Both the position numbers and the translations under genes were made by a program. Of a DNA stretch of 19,908 nucleotides, positions 1 through 7,398 are shown in pieces (position 1 is the stretch's first letter; each line of letters begins with the position of its first letter). Below the pieces are notes generated by a model. The model had not been told where the DNA came from and did no database searches. It saw only the letters and a program-made list of their open reading frames with translations. Where the stretch lies: assembly GCA_050486405.1 (NCBI GenBank), contig JBJHDF010000041.1, forward strand, positions 1 to 19,908, in the 5' to 3' direction. The DNA is from JBJHDF01 sp050486405 (GTDB lineage Bacteria > Pseudomonadota > Gammaproteobacteria > Pseudomonadales > Cellvibrionaceae).

Positions 1-3000
1 GTCAGCGCCCGGGTGCCGCCCTGAATGTCCAGGTCGTTGAACACCATATCGTTGCTGTTGGTCTGGATATTGATGCCGCGGTTGCCCGCGCTGCTGATCT
101 GCACCTCGTCCATCTGCAGGGTGCCACCGCTGATGGTTTGCAGGTGGATGCCGTGGGCCAGGGTACCGACACCACTGGCGCTGGTGGTGCGCACCGAATC
201 CAGGGTGATGCCGTCGTTGTGGATCACCACATTGTTCAGGCTCAGGGCCTGGCCGTTGGTGGTGTGAATGCGGCTGGACTGGTCGATGCCCAGAGTCAGA
301 CCGCCGCTGGCGGTCAGGCCCATGCCCGCACTGGCCTGAATGTCCAGGCCGCCGAAGCGCACCGCGCCACTGCCGGCAAGGCTCACAGCGTTGTTACCCG
401 CGCTGTTGAAGTTGTCGATATCCACCGCGCCGAAGTTGAGCGTGCCGCCGCTCTGGCCCGTCACGCGGATCACATGGGCCGAACCGGCGTGGCCGTCGCT
501 GGTGATATTGCCCAGGCTGATGGTACCGCCGCCCTGAGCGTCGATGTCGATCAGGTGCGCCGACAGGTTGCCGCCGGTGATGTCAAACCCACTGGCGTTG
601 ATGTCCCGGTCGCCGCCGCCGATGAGGAAAGCGCCACCATTCAGCGTGCCACTCTGGGTGACGTTGTTCAGGGTGATGGCGCCGCTGCTGCCGCTGCCCT
701 GGTCGATGCTGAACAGGTAGTGGTTGGTGGTTGAGGCCAGGCTGGTGTCGGTCAGGGTGACACTGGCAACGTTGTTGTCCAGGGTGACGGTCGGGGCACC
801 ATTGCCCACCAATTGCGCGCCGCTCAGGTGCACGCTGCCACCCAGGGTGTCGAGCACACTGATGCCGTTGCCGGTGAGGCCACCGCCGCTGCCCGCCAGC
901 AGGCTCAGGGCCGATTCACCGCCGAGCACACTGAGCAGGACACCGTCGCTGCTGACGGTGTTGCCACTCATCAACAGATCGCCCTGGGCATCAAGGAAGT
1001 GCAGGGCACTGGCGCCGGCACCCGTGAGGGTGGTGTTGGCCAGATTCAGGTTGTTTAGCCCCTCACCCCAGATATTGTAATCCCCGCCACTGAGGCTCAC
1101 CCCGCCGATCTGGTTGTTGCCCCCGGTGAGGGTGATCACGCTGTTGCCCGCCGAGGTGGTCAGCACCGCCGCGCCCAGCCCGGTGGGATCGCCGATGCTC
1201 GGGTTGGGGAAGTTGCCGATCAGATTGGCCGGCAGCGAGCCACCAAAGGACTGCCCCGAGCCAAAGCCGGTGATCTGCTGGCCTTCGCCCAAATGGAAAG
1301 TCCCGTCGAGCAGACCGCTGAAATCGATGTCAGCGCCGTCGTTGACGAACACAAAGCGGGTGAACTGGCCACTGTCGGCCCGCGCCTGGGCGCTGGCGGC
1401 GTTGGCCAGGTTGTCCGGGGAACTGCCACTACCGTCACCGCTGGCACTGGAGCCCACAAAGTACAGCGACGGGTCCGCCAGGGCCGTCTCAAAACGAAAC
1501 TCGCCGGAGAAGCTGACACCGGTAAAGTTGTACAGGCCCGTGCTGGGGTTCAGGCCCACCGCATCTAGCACATAGGCACCGGGGCCGGCGGCGATGTGGC
1601 CACCGCCGAAGACAAAGTGGGCGTTGGCGCTGTCGGCCTGACTGTCGCTGCTGCTCAGTTGCACGCCGGTGCCGCTGAAGCCTTGTAGCTGACCGCCTTG
1701 GGCAAACTCGATGCTGCCCCGGGCGCGGGTCAGATCAATGGCGGTGACCCCGCCGGTGCTGTGCAGACTCTGGGCGCTGAATTGGGTATTGCTGTCGACA
1801 AAGCGTATGCCGCTCTGGCCGACACTCTGCAGCTGGATAGCGCCGAAACTCAGCTGACCGGCGGCGCCGGCCAGGTTGAGGCCGTGCTGCCCGGCGCCGT
1901 TGATGTGCAGGTCCCCGGTCTGCAGGTTCAGGCCGCTGCCGGTGAGGCGCACGCCGTCGCTGCCGGCGTTGCCGATGGCGAGGGTGTCAAACACCAGGGC
2001 ACCGGTGCTGTTGTTAACCAGCAGACCATGGCCGCCGGTGGTGTGAATGTCCGTGGCGCCGAAACTCAGGGTGCCGCTGCTGTCAACAATGCTCAGGCCG
2101 ACGCCGCCAGCTTGGTGAATCTCGAGATCGCCCACCGTGGTGTTGCCGCTGACGTTGTCCAGGTGCACACCGTTACCGCCGATCTGGTGCAGGCTCAGGC
2201 TGCCAAAATCAATCTGGGCGCCGGTGTTGCTCAGGTGCACGCCGGCACCGCCGGTGTTGCCGACCTGAGTGTCACCAAAGTGGTAGTGGCTGTTGCCGCC
2301 GCTGACCAACAGCCCTGTGCCGCTGGCGCCGTCGATGTGGGTCTCGTCAATCTGCACGGTGCCGCTGACATCGATGAGGGACACACCGTTGCCGCTGGCC
2401 CCTTCGCTGGTGAGGCTGGCCAGTTGAATATCGCTGGCCACCTGCTCCAGGCGCAGCGCCGCCCCGGGGCCGCGGCTGTGGATGTGGTTGTCGCCGCCGC
2501 TGATCACCAGGGTGCCGCCACCGCTGGCTAACAGACCGGCGCCGCTGTGGGTGTCGATGTTCAGGCCACCGTCAACGTGCACCAGGGTATCGTTGTCGTT
2601 GTCGCTCAGTACCAGGGCGTCGGCCTGATTCAGATCCAGGCTCACCGGGGCGTTGATATGCACTTGGCTGTTGCTGTTGTGGGCGATGTGAATGCCGCCG
2701 GCCGCGCCGCTGGCGCTCAGGGGGCCGTTCAGGTGCACCGCGCCGCCGGTGAGGTTCTCGATGCGCAGCAGATCGCCGGACTGGTTGCGACTGAGCTGGC
2801 CGGTGTGGGCCACCACGGCGCTGCCGCCATCCAGGTACAAGCCGCTCATGTTCACCTGATCCAGCTGTATATTGCCGCCGACGTTGTGCAGGCGGATATC
2901 ACCGCTGGTGCTCTGGCGCAGGGTCAGCCCCTGTACGCCCTCGGCCAGCAGACCGCCGGCCAGGTTCACTTGCAGTATCGTCGCCCGATCACCGCTGAGG

Positions 3001-4316
3001 ATCAGCTCGCCGCCCAGGGTGGCGGCATCGCCCGAGGCGCCAAACACCGCTTCCAGACCGGCGGTGTTCTCGGCCCGCACGCTGATGCCGGCGTTGCCGG
3101 ACAGGATGTGCAGATCGTTAAAATCCAGGGTGAGATCGCCGTTGAAGTCGCCGCCAGCGGCGTCCAGCACCAGAATGCCGCGATCGCTCAACTGCCCCGC
3201 CGCGCCGCTCAGGCTGGCCGGGTTCTCGTGGGTGCCGGCACCCGAAGCACCGGCGCGGGCCACGCCCACGCCGCCCACCCGCTGACCGTCCAGGTCGCCG
3301 CCGTGGAACACCGCCGCCTCCTGACTGGCTTCGCGTTCCTGGTGGCCCAGCACCGCCGTGTGCGCCGCCGTGACGATGTCCACATCGCGCACCGGGCGCT
3401 GCATCATCCGCTCGGCGTACCAGTCCGCGGCGCCACTGGCGCGGTAGCGGCGGCCGCCGCTGCCGATGGGCACCTGGATGCCCAGGGTGGCGTAGCCGCG
3501 GCTGCCGCGCACGCTGTCGCGCTGCCACTCCACGCCCAGGTGTACCCGGGTGCCTTCGACCAACTGATCCAGGCCACGCTGCCACTGCACCCGGGCGCGG
3601 GGGCCGGAGATCGCCTCCATGCCCGATTCGTCAAAATCGTAGTAACCACCGTACAGCCACAGGGACTGACCATCGCCCACCGGCAGCCGGTAGCCCAGCT
3701 CCAGGTCGTAGCCGCCCAGGGCCCGCTCCTGCAACTGGTACACCGTCTCCGAGCCACCCGGGGTATTGAACACCAGTTGTGAGTTCACCACCGCCAGTTG
3801 CGCATCGCCAAAGTTGCCGTCGCTCACCGTGTAGGGTTCTTCCATGGCGGCGCTGCCACTGCCGCTGGGGCGGTAGCCATTCAGGCGCACACTCCAGCGC
3901 TCGGCCTGCAGCTCCACCCCCAGGGTGTTCTGGTAAAAGGTGTTGTCAAAGCGTGTGCTCAAGCGGTCGCGGTAGGCGTAGGCGCCCAGCAGCAGCCGGT
4001 CGTCCGCCAGCAGACCCCGGTAGCCCACCCCCAGGTTGAACTCGTGGCTGCTGTCATCGTCCATGCGCCCGCGCAGATCCCCGAAGAACACCCGCTCGCG
4101 CAGTTGCGTAAAAGGCACCGTGATCCCCGTCTCGGCAATGTGCCGCTTGTTGCCCAGGCGCAGGTTCTGGTAGAGCTGCGGCGCCCAGTAGCTGGTGATC
4201 GCCGGGCGCTCCTCGGCTACCTCCGGCGGCGCCGAGGCCAGCACCGGCTGGGCGCTGAGCACCGCGCACAGAACGAACACACTGCAACTGGTGGAAGGCA
4301 GGGGGCGGGGAAGCAT
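1..4316 (-). CDS. Inverse autotransporter (intimin/invasin-type barrel) with beta-helix passenger; partial at left edge
   Basis: This is a giant surface protein (type Ve secretion class). Reading the minus strand from the ATG at 4316 gives at least 1438 codons without a stop, running off the left edge. AGGAG at 4326-4330 lies 9 bases upstream and supports the start. Residues 1-28 form a signal peptide ending near LASA. About residues 40-310 look like an outer-membrane barrel: alternating aromatic strands such as YGGYYDF, LEWQRDS-like and GYATLGIQVPIG segments, closing with MMQRPVRDVDIVT. That close is typical of the inverse-autotransporter beta domain. There is little sequence between signal peptide and barrel, so no LysM domain is visible. 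From about residue 330 on, the protein is Gly/Asn/Ser/Leu-rich, with strand-turn repeats of right-handed beta-helix type rather than the Ig-like domains of intimin. Ten units of 24 residues occur in the middle. The family assignment rests on my reading of the barrel; the binding target is unknown. Reading frame appears intact throughout. Confidence 0.85.
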   Translation of the reverse strand, partial: MLPRPLPSTSCSVFVLCAVLSAQPVLASAPPEVAEERPAITSYWAPQLYQNLRLGNKRHIAETGITVPFTQLRERVFFGDLRGRMDDDSSHEFNLGVGYRGLLADDRLLLGAYAYRDRLSTRFDNTFYQNTLGVELQAERWSVRLNGYRPSGSGSAAMEEPYTVSDGNFGDAQLAVVNSQLVFNTPGGSETVYQLQERALGGYDLELGYRLPVGDGQSLWLYGGYYDFDESGMEAISGPRARVQWQRGLDQLVEGTRVHLGVEWQRDSVRGSRGYATLGIQVPIGSGGRRYRASGAADWYAERMMQRPVRDVDIVTAAHTAVLGHQEREASQEAAVFHGGDLDGQRVGGVGVARAGASGAGTHENPASLSGAAGQLSDRGILVLDAAGGDFNGDLTLDFNDLHILSGNAGISVRAENTAGLEAVFGASGDAATLGGELILSGDRATILQVNLAGGLLAEGVQGLTLRQSTSGDIRLHNVGGNIQLDQVNMSGLYLDGGSAVVAHTGQLSRNQSGDLLRIENLTGGAVHLNGPLSASGAAGGIHIAHNSNSQVHINAPVSLDLNQADALVLSDNDNDTLVHVDGGLNIDTHSGAGLLASGGGTLVISGGDNHIHSRGPGAALRLEQVASDIQLASLTSEGASGNGVSLIDVSGTVQIDETHIDGASGTGLLVSGGNSHYHFGDTQVGNTGGAGVHLSNTGAQIDFGSLSLHQIGGNGVHLDNVSGNTTVGDLEIHQAGGVGLSIVDSSGTLSFGATDIHTTGGHGLLVNNSTGALVFDTLAIGNAGSDGVRLTGSGLNLQTGDLHINGAGQHGLNLAGAAGQLSFGAIQLQSVGQSGIRFVDSNTQFSAQSLHSTGGVTAIDLTRARGSIEFAQGGQLQGFSGTGVQLSSSDSQADSANAHFVFGGGHIAAGPGAYVLDAVGLNPSTGLYNFTGVSFSGEFRFETALADPSLYFVGSSASGDGSGSSPDNLANAASAQARADSGQFTRFVFVNDGADIDFSGLLDGTFHLGEGQQITGFGSGQSFGGSLPANLIGNFPNPSIGDPTGLGAAVLTTSAGNSVITLTGGNNQIGGVSLSGGDYNIWGEGLNNLNLANTTLTGAGASALHFLDAQGDLLMSGNTVSSDGVLLSVLGGESALSLLAGSGGGLTGNGISVLDTLGGSVHLSGAQLVGNGAPTVTLDNNVASVTLTDTSLASTTNHYLFSIDQGSGSSGAITLNNVTQSGTLNGGAFLIGGGDRDINASGFDITGGNLSAHLIDIDAQGGGTISLGNITSDGHAGSAHVIRVTGQSGGTLNFGAVDIDNFNSAGNNAVSLAGSGAVRFGGLDIQASAGMGLTASGGLTLGIDQSSRIHTTNGQALSLNNVVIHNDGITLDSVRTTSASGVGTLAHGIHLQTISGGTLQMDEVQISSAGNRGINIQTNSNDMVFNDLDIQGGTRAL
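1746..2465 (-). repeat. Ten in-phase 72-bp (24-residue) beta-helix repeats within the autotransporter passenger
   Basis: Successive coding units begin at 2465, 2393, 2321, 2249, 2177, 2105, 2033, 1961, 1889 and 1817. Each encodes 24 residues without insertions. A typical unit starts G-x-G-[VL]-x-[LI], continues with a polar turn, then x-[LIV]-x-[FV]-G-x-L-x-[LI], and closes on a Gly/Ala-Gly pair. For example, unit 3 opens GTGLLVSGGN and unit 5 opens GNGVHLDNVS. The constant period with alternating hydrophobics suggests one turn (or coil) of a solenoid per unit. The units are diverged at DNA level and are not identical tandem copies. Unit 10 is the weakest. Related but irregular repeats continue on both sides. 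Confidence 0.8.
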
Positions 4317-4320
4317 AGGG

Positions 4321-4336
4321 ACACACTCCTGTGTGT
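4321..4336 (-). promoter_or_regulatory. Short hairpin presenting the Shine-Dalgarno of the autotransporter gene in its loop
   Basis: On the minus strand ACACAC (4336-4331) pairs with GTGTGT (4326-4321) around an AGGA loop (4330-4327). The loop holds the Shine-Dalgarno core of the gene starting at 4316. The six-pair stem is AC-rich and weak, so any translational effect is speculative. Confidence 0.4.
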
Positions 4337-4452
4337 TATTCGTTGGTTAGTGTCGGGAGCCCGAAAAAGCAAGCCGGCCAAGCCAGCCGCCCCCGTTGCC
4401 ACCGTTCAGCAGCGGTACAGGGAGTCAACGGGCGTTCGACCGACTACCGACT

Positions 4453-4482
4453 AATGTAGCTCAACAACATGAACAATGTGAA
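4453..4482 (-). promoter_or_regulatory. Candidate sigma70 promoter for the autotransporter gene
   Basis: On the minus strand TTCACA (4482-4477; 5 of 6 to the -35 consensus) is followed after 18 bases by TACATT (4458-4453; 4 of 6 to the -10 consensus). The pair lies in the only AT-rich block between secB and the autotransporter. It predicts a 5' leader of about 130 bases. Confidence 0.4.
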
Positions 4483-4589
4483 ACAATTGGCAAATATTGT
4501 CGCCTGATTCATCAGGTGCCGGGGCGTCCTCGGCGGGCGTACTCAGGGGGACCGGGAGCGCAGGCTGGAGGGCCTGCGCACACGCGGTA

Positions 4590-5111
4590 TCAGTTGGTTG
4601 CCGGCGACTCGGATTGCTGGGCACCGGCTTGCTGCCGCGCCTGGGCCACGGCCTGGGCAAAGACCGCATCAAAGTTGATGGGAGGCAGCATGAGGGGGGC
4701 GAAGCCGCCCCGGGACAGAACGCTGTCAATGGCTTCCCGGGCGTAGGGAAAAAGAATCTGCGGGCAGTTGCTGTTGATGATCTGGCTGAGTTGCGGCGCT
4801 TCGAAACCGGCCATATGAAACAGACCGGCCTGCTTGATTTCCACCAGAAACGCCGTGCGCTCCTCAATGCTGGCTGTGATGGTGATCAGCAGCACCACTT
4901 CGAAACGATCACCCTCCAGGCGCTCCACCTGCACGTTCAATTCCTGTTGAATTTTCGGCTTGGTGTTCTGAGCAAAGGCGGTGAGCCCCATGGGTGTTTC
5001 AAAGGACACGTCCTTCAGGTAGATTCGCTGGATAGCAAAAACGGGCTGTCCCGGCTGGCCGCTGTTGCCGGCGGCGGCTTCAGGAGTGGTGTTGTCGGTT
5101 GTTTCAGTCAT
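4590..5111 (-). CDS. secB: SecB protein-export chaperone
   Basis: SecB is a cytosolic homotetrameric chaperone. It keeps preproteins unfolded and passes them to SecA for Sec export. The 173-residue product carries the family signature: FAIQRIYLKDVSFETP near residues 25-40, a central EVVLLITITAS strand, then TAFLVEIKQAGLFHMAGF, CPQILFPYAREAIDSVLSRGGF and LMLPPINFDAVF. E. coli SecB is 155 residues; the extra length is a Ser/Gly/Pro-rich N-terminus and a Gln/Ala-rich C-terminal tail. The ATG at 5111 is followed directly by the expected short disordered leader. It lies 50 bases downstream of the rhodanese-like gene on the same strand, so the two are probably co-transcribed. The usual neighbour grxC is missing between them. 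A large exported surface protein is encoded just downstream. Confidence 0.97.
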   Translation of the reverse strand: MTETTDNTTPEAAAGNSGQPGQPVFAIQRIYLKDVSFETPMGLTAFAQNTKPKIQQELNVQVERLEGDRFEVVLLITITASIEERTAFLVEIKQAGLFHMAGFEAPQLSQIINSNCPQILFPYAREAIDSVLSRGGFAPLMLPPINFDAVFAQAVAQARQQAGAQQSESPATN

Positions 5112-5161
5112 AATCGGCTAACTCTTGGTTGAACAGGTTTGAATGGATTGGCGGGAATGCG

Positions 5162-5572
5162 TCAGTCCTTCACCAGCGGCAGGTTCTGGCCCCGCCACTC
5201 GGCCATGCCTCCGGACAGGCGGCGCACGTTGAACCCGGCCTTGCCCAGATTGCGACCCACGGCACCGGCGTGTTGTCCCAGCTTGTCCACCACCACCAGG
5301 ATTTTCTCCCGATGGGGCTCCAGGCGCTCCATCTCATTCGCTACCTTGGTGTGAGGAATATTGATGGCGTGGGCTATGTGACCGGCCTTGAACTCGGACT
5401 CGCCGCGCACATCCACCAGTACTGCCTCGTCGCTGTTGATCAGACGGGTCACCTCATGGGCGGAAATGGGACGGCCGCCCTTGATACGCTCGCGCCAGGC
5501 AAACACGTAGATCAGCAGCACCAGTATGCTGACCAGGATCCACTCCTGGCTGATGAAAATGAAGAAATCCAC
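5162..5572 (-). CDS. yibN: YibN-type membrane-anchored rhodanese-fold protein, lacking catalytic Cys
   Basis: The 136-residue product has one N-terminal membrane segment (about residues 10-26, ILVSILVLLIYVFAW) followed by a single cytoplasmic rhodanese domain. The domain shows the family landmarks VLVDVRGESEFKAGHIAHAINIP and LSGGMAEWRGQNLPLV. In catalytic rhodaneses the active-site loop carries a cysteine persulfide; here the equivalent loop reads VVVDKLGQHAGAVG and the whole protein contains no cysteine. Sulfurtransferase activity is therefore unlikely. The start codon is GTG at 5570-5572, with AAGGA upstream; no ATG is available upstream in frame. Placement directly before secB matches the yibN-secB neighbourhood of gammaproteobacteria, with grxC absent. 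Its role may be scaffolding at the membrane, but this is inference. Confidence 0.88.
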   Translation of the reverse strand: MDFFIFISQEWILVSILVLLIYVFAWRERIKGGRPISAHEVTRLINSDEAVLVDVRGESEFKAGHIAHAINIPHTKVANEMERLEPHREKILVVVDKLGQHAGAVGRNLGKAGFNVRRLSGGMAEWRGQNLPLVKD

Positions 5573-5850
5573 GAACCGGGTTTTCCTTGCAAAGTCACAG
5601 TTGATGCCGGTACCGCGGCCTGATCAGCCGAATAGGGGGCTGCGCTGGCCACCGGCGGGGCGGGGCAGTATACACCAAACCAAGCCCTTTTCTCAGCCAA
5701 TCCCGACCCTGTCATGGAGTTGACCGGCCCAAACCGGTAAAATGCCTACCTCAGACAGGGGCATGTCCACCCGCAACGCCGGGGCATTCCGCCTGAACAG
5801 ACCCAACAGTAACCACAACAGCCACACCAACAGAAGGTCCAGCCACCGCC
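5573..5850. other. Divergent intergenic region between yibN and gpmI
   Basis: These 278 bases carry the candidate minus-strand promoter at 5667-5696. For gpmI, the best plus-strand -10-like hexamer is TAAAAT at 5738-5743. A TTGACC at 5720-5725 is only 12 bases away, too close for a normal -35/-10 pair, so the gpmI promoter is unresolved. No small gene is convincing here. Confidence 0.45.
5667..5696 (-). promoter_or_regulatory. Candidate sigma70 promoter for yibN-secB
   Basis: On the minus strand CTGAGA (5696-5691; 4 of 6 to consensus) precedes TATACT (5672-5667; 5 of 6) by 18 bases. The pair lies about 95 bases upstream of the GTG start of yibN. Confidence 0.4.
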
Positions 5851-7398
5851 ATGAGCAATGCCAAAAAGCCGCTAGTCTTGCTGATTCTCGACGGTTTCGG
5901 CCACTCGGAGAACACCGAACACAACGCTATTCACGCCGCCAGGTCGCCGGTGTGGGACAGCCTCTGGAGCCAGTGCCCGAAAACCCTGATCGAGACCTCC
6001 GGCCTGGCCGTGGGCCTGCCGGAAGGGCAGATGGGTAACAGCGAGGTAGGCCACATGGCCATCGGCGCCGGCCGGGTCATCTACCAGAGCATGACCAAAA
6101 TCAACAAGGCCATCGCAGACGGCGAGTTGGAGAAAAACCCGGCCTACTGCGCCGCCATCGACAAGGCCAACAGCAACGGCGGTGCCGTGCATGTTCTGGG
6201 GCTGCTCTCTCCCGGCGGTGTGCACAGCCACGAAGAGCACATCTACGCCATGATGAAAATGGCGGCCGCACGCGGCGCCAAACGGGTGTGCCTGCACGCT
6301 TTCCTCGACGGTCGGGACACGGCGCCGCGCAGCGCCGAAGCCTCGCTGCAAAAGGCCCAGGATCTGTGCGCGGAGCTGGGCGTGGCGCGGGTGGCCAGCA
6401 TCTGCGGCCGTTTCTACGCCATGGACCGGGACAATCGCTGGGACAGAATCAAGGTCGCCTACGACCTGATGGTCAAGGGTGAGTCGGAATTCGATGCCCG
6501 CAATGCCGTGGAAGGTTTGCTGGCCGCCTATGAGCGCGGCGAGAACGACGAGTTCGTCAAGCCCACCCTGATTCTGGACGAGGGCGAGGAGGCCGCCACC
6601 ATCAACGATGGCGACGCCGTCATCTTCATGAATTTCCGCCCTGATCGCGCCCGCCAGATCACCCGGGCGCTGGTGGACCCGGACTTCGACGGCTTCGAGC
6701 GGGAACTGACACCGCAACTGGCGGACTTTGTCACCACCACCGAATACGCTTCCGACATCAAGGCCAGCGTCGCCTACCCGCCGGAAGACCTGGTCAACAC
6801 CCTGGGCGACTACCTGTCGCAGCAGGGCAAGACCCAACTGCGCATCGCCGAGACGGAAAAGTACGCCCACGTCACCTTCTTTTTCAACGGCGGCGTCGAG
6901 GACACCTACCCCGGCGAAGACCGCATACTGGTGCCGTCACCCAAGGTGGCCACCTACGATCTCAAGCCGGAAATGAGCGCCCCGGAAGTCACCGACAAGC
7001 TGGTGGAGGCCATCGAGTCCGGCAAGTACGACGTGATCATCTGCAACTACGCCAACGGCGACATGGTGGGACACTCGGGCATCTTCGCGGCGGCGGTGAA
7101 GGCGGTGGAAGCTCTGGATGAGTGCGTGGGCCGGGTCAAGGCGGCGACGGAAAAAGTCGGCGGTGAAATACTGATCACCGCGGACCACGGCAACGTGGAA
7201 GAAATGTTCGACGCCGAAACCGGCCAGGTGAGTACCCAGCACTCCACCCTGCCGGTACCGCTGGTCTATGTGGGCCCGCGTCAACTGACACTGGCCGACG
7301 GCGGTTCCCTGGTGGATCTGGCGCCTACCATGCTGCACCTGCTGGGCATGGAGCAACCCAGGGAAATGACCGGTCGCAATCTGGTACAAGGCGCGTGA
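5851..7398 (+). CDS. gpmI: 2,3-bisphosphoglycerate-independent phosphoglycerate mutase
   Basis: The enzyme interconverts 3- and 2-phosphoglycerate in glycolysis and gluconeogenesis, using two Mn ions and a phosphoserine intermediate. The 515-residue length is normal for the family. LILDGFG at residues 11-17 gives the first metal-binding Asp (D14). GQMGNSEVGH gives the catalytic Ser at residue 64. Further landmarks are FLDGRDTAPRSA, CGRFYAMDRDNRWDR, FMNFRPDRARQITRAL, the metal motif YANGDMVGHSG and ITADHGNVEEM, then STQHSTLPVPLVYVG near the C-terminus. The ATG at 5851 fits the family N-terminus. AGAAGG lies upstream but about 13 bases away, longer than usual. Its TGA shares one base with the ATG of envC, so the two are translationally coupled. 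Confidence 0.98.
   Translation: MSNAKKPLVLLILDGFGHSENTEHNAIHAARSPVWDSLWSQCPKTLIETSGLAVGLPEGQMGNSEVGHMAIGAGRVIYQSMTKINKAIADGELEKNPAYCAAIDKANSNGGAVHVLGLLSPGGVHSHEEHIYAMMKMAAARGAKRVCLHAFLDGRDTAPRSAEASLQKAQDLCAELGVARVASICGRFYAMDRDNRWDRIKVAYDLMVKGESEFDARNAVEGLLAAYERGENDEFVKPTLILDEGEEAATINDGDAVIFMNFRPDRARQITRALVDPDFDGFERELTPQLADFVTTTEYASDIKASVAYPPEDLVNTLGDYLSQQGKTQLRIAETEKYAHVTFFFNGGVEDTYPGEDRILVPSPKVATYDLKPEMSAPEVTDKLVEAIESGKYDVIICNYANGDMVGHSGIFAAAVKAVEALDECVGRVKAATEKVGGEILITADHGNVEEMFDAETGQVSTQHSTLPVPLVYVGPRQLTLADGGSLVDLAPTMLHLLGMEQPREMTGRNLVQGA

Larger units (their letters stand above)
4317..4589. other. Intergenic region between secB and the autotransporter
   Basis: These 273 bases have no convincing gene. 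They contain the candidate promoter at 4453-4482, the leader of the autotransporter and, nearer secB, a GC-rich stem-loop (arms 4558-4565 and 4572-4579, loop TGGAGG). The stem-loop is not followed by a T-run in the secB direction, so it is not a standard intrinsic terminator. A second, weaker stem CCTGA/TCAGG lies at 4503-4516. Confidence 0.5.

Noticed and set aside
1746..2465. CRISPR-like regular repeat
   Set aside because: The 72-bp periodicity is in-frame protein repeats with no identical DNA repeats or unique spacers.
1698..3782. Long plus-strand open frames of 277 and 411 codons opposite the autotransporter
   Set aside because: They are mirror frames of a GC-rich repetitive gene. Their Ala/Val/Gln/Gly-rich translations lack any family motif, while the minus strand has a signal peptide, barrel and solenoid repeats.
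4558..4579. GC-rich 8-bp stem-loop downstream of secB as an intrinsic terminator
   Set aside because: No T-run follows it in the secB direction, so it is only described as a stem-loop.
5872..6870. 332-codon minus-strand frame opposite gpmI
   Set aside because: It is a shadow of gpmI, whose catalytic motifs are complete on the plus strand.
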